Shown here: in pieces, positions 1-13,339 of the stretch
Layout of the letters: each line of letters starts with the position of its first letter
How positions within the stretch are numbered: position 1 is the stretch's first letter
From: Steromphala cineraria
Lineage: Eukaryota; Mollusca; Gastropoda; Trochida; Trochidae
Direction of reading: 5' to 3'
Length of the DNA stretch: 64,000 nucleotides
Assembly (NCBI GenBank): GCA_916613615.1
Contig: OU744736.1
Location: 930,001 to 994,000 of the forward strand
Position numbers and translations under genes: made by a program
Notes under the pieces: generated by a model
What the model was told of the DNA's origin: nothing
Database searches by the model: none
What the model saw: the letters and a program-made list of their open reading frames with translations, nothing else

Positions 1-400
1 GATGAAACATCTTCCAGTCGACTATAGCCGCAACGTCTATGTAGTATTCAGTCATATAACTTACTGATCAAACATCTTCCAGTCGACTATAGCCGCAACG
101 TCTATGTAGTATTCAGTGACATATAACTTACTGATGAAACATCTTCCAGTCGACTATAGCCGCAACGTCTATGTAGTATTCAGTCACATATAACTTACTG
201 ATCAAACATCTTCCAGTCGACTATAGCCGCAACGTCTATGTAGTATTCAGTGACATATAACTTACTGATGAAACATCTTCCAGTCGACTATAGCCGCAAC
301 GTCTATGTAGTATTCAGTGACATATAACTTACTGATGAAACATCTTCCAGTCGACTATAGCCGCAACGTCTATGTAGTATTCAGTGACATATAACTTACT

Positions 401-3316
401 GATGAAACATCTTCCAGTCGACTATAGCCGCAACGTCTATGTAGTATTCAGTGACATAAAACTTACTGATCAAACATCTTCCAGTCGACTATAGCCGCAA
501 CGTCTATATAGTATTCAGTCACATATAACTTACTGATCAAACATCTTCCAGTCGACTATAGCCACAACGTCTATGTAGTATTCAGTCATATAACTTACTG
601 ATGAAACATCTTCCAGTCGACTATAGCCGCAACGTCTATGTAGTATTCAGTGACATATAACTTACTGATCAAACATCTTCCAATCGACTATAGCCGCAAC
701 GTCTATGTAGTATTCAGTCATATAACTTACTGATGAAACATCTTCCAGTCGACTATAGCCGCAACGTCTATGTAGTATTCAGTGACATATAACTTACTGA
801 TCAAACATCTTCCAGTCGACTATAGCCGCAACGTCTATGTAGTATTCAGTGACATATAACTTACTGATCAAACATCTTCCAATCGACTATAGCCGCAACG
901 TCTATGTAGTATTCAGTCATATAACTTACTGATGAAACATCTTCCAGTCGACTATAGCCGCAACGTCTATGTAGTATTCAGTCATATAACTTACTGATCA
1001 AACATCTTCCAGTCGACTATAGCCGCAACGTCTATATAGTATTCAGTCATATATAACTTACTGATCAAACATCTTCCAGTCGACTATAGCCACAACGTCT
1101 ATGTAGTATTCAGTCACATATAACTTACTGATCAAACATCTTCCAGTCGACTATAGCCGCAACGTCTATGTAGTATTCAGTGACATATAACTTACTGATC
1201 AAACATCTTCCAATCGACTATAGCCGCAACGTCTATGTAGTATTCAGTCATATAACTTACTGATGAAACATCTTCCAGTCGACTATAGCCGCAACGTCTA
1301 TGTAGTATTCAGTGACATATAACTTACTGATCAAACATCTTCCAGTCGACTATAGCCGCAACGTCTATGTAGTATTCAGTCACATATAACTTACTGATCA
1401 AACATCTTCCAGTCGACTATAGCCACAACGTCTATGTAGTATTCAGTCATATAACTTACTGATCAAACATCTTCCAGTCGACTATAGCCGCAACGTCTAT
1501 ATAGTATTCAGTCATATATAACTTACTGATCAAACATCTTCCAGTCGACTATAACCGCAACGTCTATGTAGTATTCAGTCACATAACTTACTGATCAAAC
1601 ATCTTCCAGTCGACTATAGCCACAACGTCTATGTAGTATTCAGTCATATAACTTACTGATCAAACATCTTCCAGTCGACTATAGCCGCAACGTCTATGTA
1701 GTATTCAGTCACATATAACTTACTGATGAAACATCTTCCAGTCGACTATAGCCACAACGTCTATGTAGTATTCAGTCACATATAACTTACTGATCAAACA
1801 TCTTCCAGTCGACTATAACCGCAACGTCTATGTAGTATTCAGTCACATATAACTTACTGATGAAACATCTTCCAGTCGACTATAGCCGCAACGTCTATGT
1901 AGTATTCAGTGACATATAACTTACTGATCAAACATCTTCCAGTCGACTATAGCCGCAACGTCTATATAGTATTCAGTCACATATAACTTACTGATCAAAC
2001 ATCTTCCAGTCGACTATAGCCACAACGTCTATGTAGTATTCAGTCATATAACTTACTGATGAAACATCTTCCAGTCGACTATAGCCGCAACGTCTATGTA
2101 GTATTCAGTGACATATAACTTACTGATCAAACATCTTCCAATCGACTATAGCCGCAACGTCTATGTAGTATTCAGTCATATAACTTACTGATGAAACATC
2201 TTCCAGTCGACTATAGCCGCAACGTCTATGTAGTATTCAGTGACATATAACTTACTGATCAAACATCTTCCAGTCGACTATAGCCGCAACGTCTATGTAG
2301 TATTCAGTGACATATAACTTACTGATCAAACATCTTCCAATCGACTATAGCCGCAACGTCTATGTAGTATTCAGTCATATAACTTACTGATGAAACATCT
2401 TCCAGTCGACTATAGCCGCAACGTCTATGTAGTATTCAGTCATATAACTTACTGATCAAACATCTTCCAGTCGACTATAGCCGCAACGTCTATATAGTAT
2501 TCAGTCATATATAACTTACTGATCAAACATCTTCCAGTCGACTATAGCCACAACGTCTATGTAGTATTCAGTCACATATAACTTACTGATCAAACATCTT
2601 CCAGTCGACTATAGCCGCAACGTCTATGTAGTATTCAGTGACATATAACTTACTGATCAAACATCTTCCAATCGACTATAGCCGCAACGTCTATGTAGTA
2701 TTCAGTCATATAACTTACTGATGAAACATCTTCCAGTCGACTATAGCCGCAACGTCTATGTAGTATTCAGTGACATATAACTTACTGATCAAACATCTTC
2801 CAGTCGACAATAGCCGCAACGTCTATGTAGTATTCAGTCACATATAACTTACTGATCAAACATCTTCCAGTCGACTATAGCCACAACGTCTATGTAGTAT
2901 TCAGTCATATAACTTACTGATCAAACATCTTCCAGTCGACTATAGCCGCAACGTCTATATAGTATTCAGTCATATATAACTTACTGATCAAACATCTTCC
3001 AGTCGACTATAACCGCAACGTCTATGTAGTATTCAGTCATATAACTTACTGATCAAACATCTTCCAGTCGACTATAGCCACAACGTCTATGTAGTATTCA
3101 GTCATATAACTTACTGATCAAACATCTTCCAGTCGACTATAGCCGCAACGTCTATGTAGTATTCAGTCACATATAACTTACTGATGAAACATCTTCCAGT
3201 CGACTATAGCCACAACGTCTATGTAGTATTCAGTCACATATAACTTACTGATCAAACATCTTCCAGTCGACTATAACCGCAACGTCTATGTAGTATTCAG
3301 TCACATATAACTTACT
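401..3316. repeat. Higher-order tandem duplication in the satellite, period 1458 bp (22 monomers)
   Basis: The succession of monomer variants at about 401-1858 recurs at about 1859-3316. The ccAatcg variant falls at 681, 880 and 1211 and again at 2139, 2338 and 2669, exactly 1458 bp later. The agccAc variant at 561 recurs at 2019, tatAtag at about 501 recurs at about 1959, and the aaccGc variant near 1552 recurs near 3010. Only scattered single-base differences separate the copies, so the block duplication is recent compared with divergence between monomers. Confidence 0.85.
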
Positions 3317-5219
3317 GATGAAACATCTTCCAGTCGACTATAGCCGCAACGTCTATGTAGTATTCAGTCACATATAACTTACTGATCAAACATCTTCCAG
3401 TCGACTATAACCGCAACGTCTATGTAGTATTCAGTCACATATAACTTACTGATCAAACATCTTCCAGTCGACTATAGCCGCAACGTCTATGTAGTATTCA
3501 GTCATATAACTTACTGATGAAACATCTTCCAGTCGACTATAGCCGCAACGTCTATGTAGTATTCAGTCATATAACTTACTGATCAAACATCTTCCAATCG
3601 ACTATAGCCGCAACGTCTATGTAGTATTCAGTCATATAACTTACTGATCAAACATCTTCCAGTCGACTATAGCCACAACGTCTATGTAGTATTCAGTCAC
3701 ATATAACTTACTGATGAAACATCTTCCAGTCGACTATAGCAGCAACGTCTATGTAGTATTCAGTGACATATAACTTACTGATGAAACATCTTCCAGTCGA
3801 CTATAGCCACAACGTCTATGTAGTATTCAGACATATAACTTACTGATGAAACATCTTCCAGTCGACTATAGCCGCAACGTCTATGTAGTATTCAGTCATA
3901 TAACTTACTGATCAAACATCTTCCAGTCGACTATAGCAGCAACGTCTATGTAGTATTCAGTCACATATAACTTACTGATCAAACATCTTCCAGTCGACTA
4001 TAGCCGCAACGTCTATGTAGTATTCAGTCATATATAACTTACTGATGAAACATCTTCCAGTCGACTATAGCCGCAACGTCTATGTAGTATTCAGTCACAT
4101 ATAACTTACTGATCAAACATCTTCCAGTCGACTATAGCCGCAACGTCTATGTAGTATTCAGTCATATAACTTACTGATGAAACATCTTCCAGTCGACTAT
4201 AGCCGCAACGTCTATGTAGTATTCAGTCATATAACTTACTGATCAAACATCTTCCAGTCGACTATAGCCGCAACGTCTATGTAGTATTCAGTCATATAAC
4301 TTACTGATGAAACATCTTCCAGTCGACTATAGCCGCAACGTCTATGTAGTATTCAGTGACATATAACTTACTGATCAAACATCTTCCAGTCGACTATAGC
4401 CGCAACGTCTATATAGTATTCAGTCACATATAACTTACTGATCAAACATCTTCCAGTCGACTATAACCGCAACGTCTATGTAGTATTCAGACATATAACT
4501 TACTGATGAAACATCTTCCAGTCGACTATAGCCACAACGTCTATGTAGTATTCAGTCACATATAACTTACTGATGAAACATCTTCCAGTCGACTATAACC
4601 GCAACGTCTATGTAGTATTCAGTGACATATAACTTACTGATCAAACATCTTCCAGTCGACTATAGCCGCAACGTCTATGTAGTATTCAGTGACATATAAC
4701 TTACTGATCAAACATCTTCCAGTCGACTATAGCCGCAACGTCTATGTAGTATTCAGACATATAACTTACTGATCAAACATCTTCCAGTCGACTATAGCCG
4801 CAACGTCTATGTAGTATTCAGTCACATATAACTTACTGATCAAACATCTTCCAGTCGACTATAGCCGCAACGTCTATGTAGTATTCAGACATATAACTTA
4901 CTGATCAAACATCTTCCAGTCGACTATAGCCGCAACGTCTATGTAGTATTCAGTGACATATAACTTACTGATCAAACATCTTCCAGTCGACTATAGCCGC
5001 AACGTCTATGTAGTATTCAGTGACATATAACTTACTGATCAAACATCTTCCAGTCGACTATAGCCACAACGTCTATGTAGTATTCAGTGACATATAACTT
5101 ACTGATCAAACATCTTCCAGTCGACTATAGCCACAACGTCTATGTAGTATTCAGTCATATATAACTTACTGATCAAACATCTTCCAGTCGACTATAGCCG
5201 CAACGTCTATGTAGTATTC

Positions 5220-8021
5220 AGTGACATATAACTTACTGATCAAACATCTTCCAGTCGACTATAGCCGCAACGTCTATATAGTATTCAGTCACATATAACT
5301 TACTGATCAAACATCTTCCAGTCGACTATAGCCGCAACGTCTATGTAGTATTCAGTCATATAACTTACTGATGAAACATCTTCCAGTCGACTATAGCCGC
5401 AACGTCTATATAGTATTCAGTGACATATAACTTACTGATCAAACATCTTCCAGTCGACTATAGCCGCAACGTCTATGTAGTATTCAGTCATATATAACTT
5501 ACTGATCAAACATCTTCCAGTCGACTATAGCCGCAACGTCTATGTAGTATTCAGTCATATAACTTACTGATGAAACATCTTCCAGTCGACTATAGCCGCA
5601 ACGTCTATATAGTATTCAGTGACATATAACTTACTGATCAAACATCTTCCAGTCGACTATAGCCGCAACGTCTATGTAGTATTCAGTCACATATAACTTA
5701 CTGATGAAACATCTTCCAGTCGACTATAGCCGCAACGTCTATATAGTATTCAGTCACATATAACTTACTGATCAAACATCTTCCAGTCGACTATAACCGC
5801 AACGTCTATGTAGTATTCAGTCACATATAACTTACTGATGAAACATCTTCCAGTCGACTATAGCCGCAACGTCTATATAGTATTCAGTCACATATAACTT
5901 ACTGATCAAACATCTTCCAGTCGACTATAACCGCAACGTCTATGTAGTATTCAGTCACATATAACTTACTGATCAAACATCTTCCAGTCGACTATAACCG
6001 CAACGTCTATGTAGTATTCAGTCACATATAACTTACTGATGAAACATCTTCCAGTCGACTATAGCCGCAACGTCTATGTAGTATTCAGTCACATATAACT
6101 TACTGATCAAACATCTTCCAGTCGACTATAACCGCAACGTCTATGTAGTATTCAGTCACATATAACTTACTGATCAAACATCTTCCAGTCGACTATAACC
6201 GCAACGTCTATGTAGTATTCAGTCACATATAACTTACTGATCAAACATCTTCCAGTCGACTATAGCCGCAACGTCTATGTAGTATTCAGTCACATAAAAC
6301 TTACTGATCAAACATCTTCCAGTCGACTATAACCGCAACGTCTATGTAGTATTCAGTCACATATAACTTACTGATCAAACATCTTCCAGTCGACTACAGC
6401 CGCAACGTCTATGTAGTATTCAGTCACATATAACTTACTGATCAAACATCTTCCAGTCGACTATAACCGCAACGTCTATGTAGTATTCAGTCACATATAA
6501 CTTACTGATCAAACATCTTCCAGTCGACTATAACCGCAACGTCTATGTAGTATTCAGTCATATAACTTACTGATGAAACATCTTCCAGTCGACTATAGCC
6601 GAAACGTCTATGTAGTATTCAGTGACATATAACTTACTGATCAAACATCTTCCAGTCGACTATAGCCGCAACGTCTATATAGTATTCAGTCACATATAAC
6701 TTACTGATCAAACATCTTCCAGTCGACTATAGCCGCAACGTCTATGTAGTATTCAGTCATATAACTTACTGATGAAACATCTTCCAGTCGACTATAGCCG
6801 CAACGTCTATATAGTATTCAGTGACATATAACTTACTGATCAAACATCTTCCAGTCGACTATAGCCGCAACGTCTATGTAGTATTCAGTCATATATAACT
6901 TACTGATCAAACATCTTCCAGTCGACTATAGCCGCAACGTCTATGTAGTATTCAGTCATATAACTTACTGATGAAACATCTTCCAGTCGACTATAGCCGC
7001 AACGTCTATATAGTATTCAGTGACATATAACTTACTGATCAAACATCTTCCAGTCGACTATAGCCGCAACGTCTATGTAGTATTCAGTCACATATAACTT
7101 ACTGATGAAACATCTTCCAGTCGACTATAGCCGCAACGTCTATATAGTATTCAGTCACATATAACTTACTGATCAAACATCTTCCAGTCGACTATAACCG
7201 CAACGTCTATGTAGTATTCAGTCACATATAACTTACTGATGAAACATCTTCCAGTCGACTATAGCCGCAACGTCTATATAGTATTCAGTCACATATAACT
7301 TACTGATCAAACATCTTCCAGTCGACTATAACCGCAACGTCTATGTAGTATTCAGTCACATATAACTTACTGATCAAACATCTTCCAGTCGACTATAACC
7401 GCAACGTCTATGTAGTATTCAGTCACATATAACTTACTGATGAAACATCTTCCAGTCGACTATAGCCGCAACGTCTATGTAGTATTCAGTCACATATAAC
7501 TTACTGATCAAACATCTTCCAGTCGACTATAACCGCAACGTCTATGTAGTATTCAGTCACATATAACTTACTGATCAAACATCTTCCAGTCGACTATAAC
7601 CGCAACGTCTATGTAGTATTCAGTCACATATAACTTACTGATGAAACATCTTCCAGTCGACTATAGCCGCAACGTCTATGTAGTATTCAGTCACATAAAA
7701 CTTACTGATCAAACATCTTCCAGTCGACTATAACCGCAACGTCTATGTAGTATTCAGTCACATATAACTTACTGATCAAACATCTTCCAGTCGACTATAG
7801 CCGCAACGTCTATGTAGTATTCAGTGACATATAACTTACTGATCAAACATCTTCCAGTCGACTATAACCGCAACGTCTATGTAGTATTCAGTCACATATA
7901 ACTTACTGATCAAACATCTTCCAGTCGACTATAACCGCAACGTCTATGTAGTATTCAGTCATATAACTTACTGATGAAACATCTTCCAGTCGACTATAGC
8001 AACAACGTCTATGTAGTATTC
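5220..8021. repeat. Second higher-order duplication in the satellite, period 1401 bp (21 monomers)
   Basis: The block at about 5220-6620 recurs at about 6621-8021. The aacgtctata variant at 5401 and 5600 recurs at 6802 and 7001, and the rare linker cacataaaac at 6291 recurs at 7692. The offset is constant at 1401 bp. This period and monomer order differ from the 1458-bp block in the same array. Confidence 0.8.
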
Positions 8022-9757
8022 AGTCACATATAACTTACTGATCAAACATCTTCCAGTCGACTATAACCGCAACGTCTATGTAGTATTCAGTCACATATAA
8101 CTTACTGATCAAACATCTTCCAGTCGACTATAGCCGCAACGTCTATGTAGTATTCAGTCATATAACTTACTGATCAAACATCTTCCAGTCGACTATAACC
8201 GCAACGTCTATGTAGTATTCAGTCATATAACTTACTGATCAAACATCTTCCAGTCGACTATAACCGCAACGTCTATGTAGTATTCAGTCACATATAACTT
8301 ACTGATGAAACATCTTCCAGTCGACTATAGCCGCAACGTCTATGTAGTATTCAGTCATATATAACTTACTGATCAAACATCTTCCAGTCGACTATAGCCG
8401 CAACGTCTATGTAGTATTCAGTCACATATAACTTACTGATCAAACATCTTCCAGTCGACTATAGCCACAACGTCTATGTAGTATTCAGTCATATAACTTA
8501 CTGATCAAACATCTTCCAGTCGACTATAGCCGCAACGTCTATGTAGTATTCAGTCATATAACTTACTGATCAAACATCTTCCAGTCGACTATAGCCGCAA
8601 CGTCTATGTAGTATTCAGTCATATATAACTTACTGATCAAACATCTTCCAGTCGACTATAACCGCAACGTCTATGTAGTATTCAGTCACATATAACTTAC
8701 TGATCAAACATCTTCCAGTCGACTATAACCGCAACGTCTATGTAGTATTCAGTCACATATAACTTACTGATCAAACATCTTCCAGTCGACTATAGCCACA
8801 ACGTCTATATAGTATTCAGTCACATATAACTTACTGATCAAACATCTTCCAGTCGACTATAGCCGCAACGTCTATGTAGTATTCAGTCACATATAACTTA
8901 CTGATGAAACATCTTCCAGTCGACTATAGCCGCAACGTCTATGTAGTATTCAGTGACATATAACTTACTGATCAAACATCTTCCAGTCGACTATAGCCGC
9001 AACGTCTATGTAGTATTCAGTCACATATAACTTACTGATGAAACATCTTCCAGTCGACTATAGCCGCAACGTCTATGTAGTATTCAGTGACATATAACTT
9101 ACTGATCAAACATCTTCCAGTCGACTATAGCCGCAACGTCTATGTAGTATTCAGTCACATATAACTTACTGATCAAACATCTTCCAGTCGACTATAGCCG
9201 CAACGTCTATGTAGTATTCAGTGACATATAACTTACTGATCAAACATCTTCCAGTCGACTATAGCCGCAACGTCTATGTAGTATTCAGTCACATATAACT
9301 TACTGATCAAACATCTTCCAGTCGACTATAGCCGCAACGTCTATGTAGTATTCAGTGACATATAACTTACTGATCAAACATCTTCCAGTCGACTATAGCC
9401 GCAACGTCTATGTAGTATTCAGTCACATATAACTTACTGATCAAACATCTTCCAGTCGACTATAGCCGCAACGTCTATGTAGTATTCAGTGACATATAAC
9501 TTACTGATCAAACATCTTCCAGTCGACTATAGCCGCAACGTCTATGTAGTATTCAGTGACATATAACTTACTGATCAAACATCTTCCAGTCGACTATAGC
9601 CGCAACGTCTATGTAGTATTCAGTCACATATAACTTACTGATCAAACATCTTCCAGTCGACTATAGCCGCAACGTCTATGTAGTATTCAGTGACATATAA
9701 CTTACTGATCAAACATCTTCCAGTCGACTATAGCCACAACGTCTATGTAGTATTCAG

Positions 9758-10253
9758 GGACATCTCGCCTCAGTCGATGCTTCTTCATGTGTAACCCTAG
9801 AAACATGAACAACATGTGTGGAAATGCGTGTTTGATCTTTACTGGTGACAATAGAATTCATGATCATATCATCAATTAAGTTATTAATATGTGTCACACA
9901 TCTTCACAATTGAATCACCAACACGGTTGCATTTTAAATCAAAATCGCATTCAATCTTTGTGTTTGTCATGAAGATAGACATATAGTCAGTCGCCTGTCG
10001 TTTGTTATTCTTATTGATAATGTTTCGTACTTACTCAAGTAATGATTGATTTTAAAGGCCTTCGTAATTTGAGGGTTTAATAACAACATTGAAACCACAT
10101 TTTATCAATATGTCAATATGCATTGTGTGTTCAATGAAATAGTACTATACTTATAACTGTTCATCAATTAACGTGTGCTTTACCTTTTAACTAACATGAC
10201 TGTCCTTATCATAAACAATTATTTACTTTGATATTATAAAAAAGCAAAACAGT
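9758..10253. other. Non-coding flank of the satellite; nothing recognised
   Basis: AT-rich sequence immediately right of the array edge. Only the first few bases after 9757 still resemble the monomer (gacat). I see no open frame, splice-flanked exon, RNA gene or repeat. Confidence 0.5.
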
Positions 10254-10790
10254 GAGCGAGGCTCATTAATACCCCAACAGTGCATCCCTGATCAAATAAA
10301 TTACTGTTTACTTCCCATTACGTAGACATATAAAACAAATACAAATACATATATCGCTATTTGACACTGCACTCCTGTAAAGTCGTAAAAATTCACAAAT
10401 TAACGAAATTGGTTGTAATTTGGCACTGCAGCCCTCCTAGTAGGGTTGAAGACATGTGCAAAATTTGAAATGAATCAGATGAATATTTTTCCTGTAATCG
10501 GTCAACAAATTCTGATTAAAAAAAGACTGTGTTTAAAACATAGACATTCGTAAAAAAATAACAAAAAACAAAATTAGTTATAATCTGGCCCTGCACCCCT
10601 ACTAGTAGAGTAGAAGATATGTGCAAATATTTTTAAAAAATCGAATGATTAGTTTTTCCGTAATAGGTCGGACAAAAAATGTCCTCGGACAGGCGAACGG
10701 ACGGAATCGTTGTTATTACTATATATATATATATATATATAAACCCTCGACCGATGGTCGGGGGTATACAAAACAGAAGATCAGTGTTGA
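10254..10790. repeat. Dispersed repeat with an internal diverged duplication and a (TA)n tract
   Basis: Two diverged copies of a block of about 150-165 bp lie head to tail. The segment around 10410-10480 (gtaatttggcactgcag, cctagtaggg, agacatgtgcaaa) is repeated around 10578-10650 (ataatctggccctgca, ctagtagag, agatatgtgcaaa). A pure (TA)n tract follows at 10720-10741, then a short hairpin-like 'ccctcgaccgatggtcggggg'. The arrangement suits an old transposon or retroposon copy, but I cannot name the family. Short open frames on both strands here run through the TA tract and are not credible genes. Confidence 0.5.
10720..10741. repeat. (TA)n microsatellite
   Basis: A perfect alternating TA tract of about 11 units inside the dispersed repeat. 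Confidence 0.95.
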
Positions 10791-11500
10791 AATGGGGTAC
10801 TATGGAGATATTTTGATAGTTCCTAAAAAACATACGATGTGAATTATGTCAGTCCTTTCAAATTTAGTATTTAATAGTTGCATGCATGGATAGTGACAAA
10901 TATAACGATATACAAGGACGCAATAAAGCAGATATATAATTTGCGACGATTCACTGCCAAAACACATATTGAAAGAACCATTTTCTTCTCCATTGGAATA
11001 TTACGTTTCGCTTTACAGAATAACATAGTTTGAGTCACAAAAGAAAACCCCTTAGGCGAGAGAATTTAAAAAGAGTGTTTTGCAGCTCATGCTATACATG
11101 TATGTATATAATGAATCCTCTTCCCACCCTATCGAGTCCCCCCAAGCATGGTGTACCTAATCAATGTGATGTAACACAACTTTCCCTTTACATTATCAAA
11201 AACCTTTGGGTGTTCAGGCTAACTAGAGCGTGACAAGTAGTTTCGATTCGGTCCAAGGCCTTACACAAGTATATTTTCTAAAAAAAGCAAAAGGTTTCCT
11301 TTCAAATATAGTTGAAAAAAGACCCGAGCAACTGCTTGGTTGAATAAACACACATTCAAAATGCAAAAGGTGTTGAAGTGTTGAACGGGAAGGGTTCTTT
11401 AGGTGCAGAAATAATACATAATAGTACAGTGAATAATGGAGAAAAAGAGAAAGATAATATATTGATTCAAATAGCCATATTGAAAACTTCGGTAACAATT

Positions 11501-11818
11501 GTAAAGGGGCAGTAGCAAGTTTTAAGGGTGAAATTAAGGTGATATTAGAATATTGAAAATAAAAGGTTCCATTTGAAAGACAAAGTTTTAAAACTAAAGG
11601 AAGCACTAATAAACCCAATATATAATGTAAAGTACAGTCATGCGATTCCTCTCTGTACGAAAAGGAATCGCATGGCTAAACTTTACATTATAAAGATTAT
11701 TTGATTTATAACTATTTCATTTAGTATAAATACATTGTCTTTAAATTGGGGTAATTTATTTTCAAATTTTCTGACATCACCTTCTATTTCCCCCCAAAAA
11801 GTGCTACTGCCCCTTTAA
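11501..11818. mobile_element. TTAA-type MITE, copy A
   Basis: A 310-bp unit (11505-11814) with inverted ends aggggcagtagca and tgctactgcccct. The right end is flanked by TTAA (11815-11818), and the left flank is gtaa, a one-base change from TTAA. It has no coding capacity. The same ends occur in three other copies in this window (16391-16745, 47282-47560, 48928-49281). TTAA target duplication is typical of piggyBac-like and Kolobok transposons, so this is probably a non-autonomous derivative of one of them. Copy A is the shorter variant and lacks the central 'ggccgcca' stretch seen in copies B and C. Confidence 0.8.
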
Positions 11819-11921
11819 AGTCTTCTTCCAATGACATGTACATTTTTGATAACCATTATAATTATGTTAGTATAAAATGCTGATTTTTATCATCTCAGAA
11901 AGGAAAACAGTATTTCCTGGC

Positions 11922-11963
11922 AACAGGTTATTTATTGGGAGTAACAGGTTATTTATTGGGAGT
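11922..11963. repeat. 21-bp tandem duplication
   Basis: The unit aacaggttatttattgggagt occurs twice in a row without change. It looks like a replication-slippage duplication in non-coding DNA. Confidence 0.95.
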
Positions 11964-12262
11964 AAATGATTACGTCTTCATCGGTTGGAATGTTTGAAAA
12001 AAAAAAGAACGGAAACTGTAATACAGATTTACTTTGGTGATCAGTTGGAATGCAAGACAATACTCATCTTGATGTCCAATCAATAGATTTATTCCAATAA
12101 ATGTAATTTATGAATAATCTGAGCATTTGATATTGACCTGTTCCCACGCGTTGTGAGTTGTAGGCTCTACTGACGCGTTGCCATAGATATTCTTTACTTC
12201 CTCCATTGAATGAAGATACAATTTCATATATGTTTAGATGAGATACAGGTTAATGCAAGTTA

Positions 12263-13339
12263 TTACAAACAATTTGAGAAAAAGTGTGTCCTCTGGTTAA
12301 CAGTTTTACAAATATTTATCATACAATCAATCCAAACATTATGGTCAAGGGATGAACAATATTCTGTTGGGAGTCCCCCAAGTAAGAAACATAAAGTCAA
12401 TTCTTCATCGTTGTTCCAAATACTGGAGAACGTATTTAGATCTAAAATATCAATAAGTGACTCAATAAGTTGATCTCTCTGAAATCTTGTCTTCTCACAA
12501 TACATAAAAACATGTTTCACAATATCATACACAAATGTACCACACATACACTCTTTTGATTGGATACGTAAAGTACTTATTTTCATCAGGTTAGCAATGC
12601 AATAAAATAACTCAGGTTCGAGAACAGAAATGTGCCAAAGTCTATGTACACCGAGATCCCGTACTGAAAGATATCTGTGTTGGTTTTCTCTTGCAGTTAA
12701 ATTATTAAGAATAGAACTATTTTCTGAGTTGTAAATGATTATTGCAACACAGGTTTTCCACGTTGATTTGCAAGGAAATCTAGAGGCTGTTAGGTAAATT
12801 TTTACATCATATGTGAGATCGTATTTATATGTCAATAGAAGCATATGGTAGATCGGTGATTTTGTACTTTAAGCGTTTCTGTCCTGATGCGAGTCCAGAA
12901 GGAATTGACTAAGCCTGTTATTTAAAACCTTCTTGAAAACAAAGTCTAAGTCGCTTCTGCATAATTTGCCGAGGAATATGAGACATCTCTTTTCAATGTA
13001 AGCTTGGACTGATATTAAATCTAAGCAATCTCGTGCAACAAGTGATGAGGAATATTTTGCAAGTCCCTGGATGATTTTACAAAAATAAGACTGGGACTTT
13101 TCAAGCATATCATGTTCTTTTGATGTTAATTTACACCACAATTCACAGGCAAATAGGGCACATGGTAACATAACTCTGTTCCATTCACCAAAGGCAGATA
13201 TGGGATTGAGACCACCAAAAAACAAACCACAGCAGCGATTTGTGTTAATGAACATTCTTAGTTTATCACATGATTTTTGAGTACGCATAATGGCTGATGT
13301 TGCAGTTGAAATGTACAAACCAGCACATAACATGGTCAT
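12263..13339 (-). pseudogene. Non-LTR retrotransposon (LINE) ORF2 C-terminal fragment, one nonsense codon
   Basis: Read on the minus strand, 13339 down to 12263 is a single frame of about 358 codons interrupted only once, by TAA at 12871-12869. The N-terminal part has 'LPCALFACELW', matching the region downstream of the LINE reverse-transcriptase core (usually vlP.LlYG.E.W). The C-terminal part has CMCGTFVYDIVKHVFMYC, which fits the Cys-rich zinc-knuckle-like motif (C-C-H-C) at the end of many LINE ORF2 proteins. The reverse-transcriptase and endonuclease domains are absent, and a TAG lies three codons before the first Met. This is the usual 5'-truncated 3' end of a LINE copy, and one stop in this length implies a fairly young insertion. 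Family assignment rests on motif style only. Confidence 0.65.

Larger units (their letters stand above)
1..9757. repeat. Satellite array, 65-67 bp monomer, about 147 tandem copies
   Basis: Uninterrupted head-to-tail array from the first base of the window to 9757, where it breaks abruptly into unique DNA. The core 'cttccagtcgactatagcc' is almost invariant and includes the palindrome gtcgac. Length varies only in the linker after 'attcag': tcatataac gives 65 bp, and tcacatataac, tgacatataac and tcatatataac give 67 bp. Recurrent diagnostic variants are gatGaaac/gatCaaac, ccAgtcg/ccAatcg, agccGc/agccAc/aaccGc and tatGtagt/tatAtagt. No frame stays open across it, so it is not coding. The left end lies outside the window, so the true array is longer. 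Confidence 0.98.

Noticed and set aside
1..9757. CRISPR-like regular repeat
   Set aside because: There are no unique spacers, monomers follow each other directly, and the window is eukaryotic. It is a satellite.
11223..11618. 131-codon minus-strand ORF
   Set aside because: It overlaps the end of MITE copy A and has no motif.
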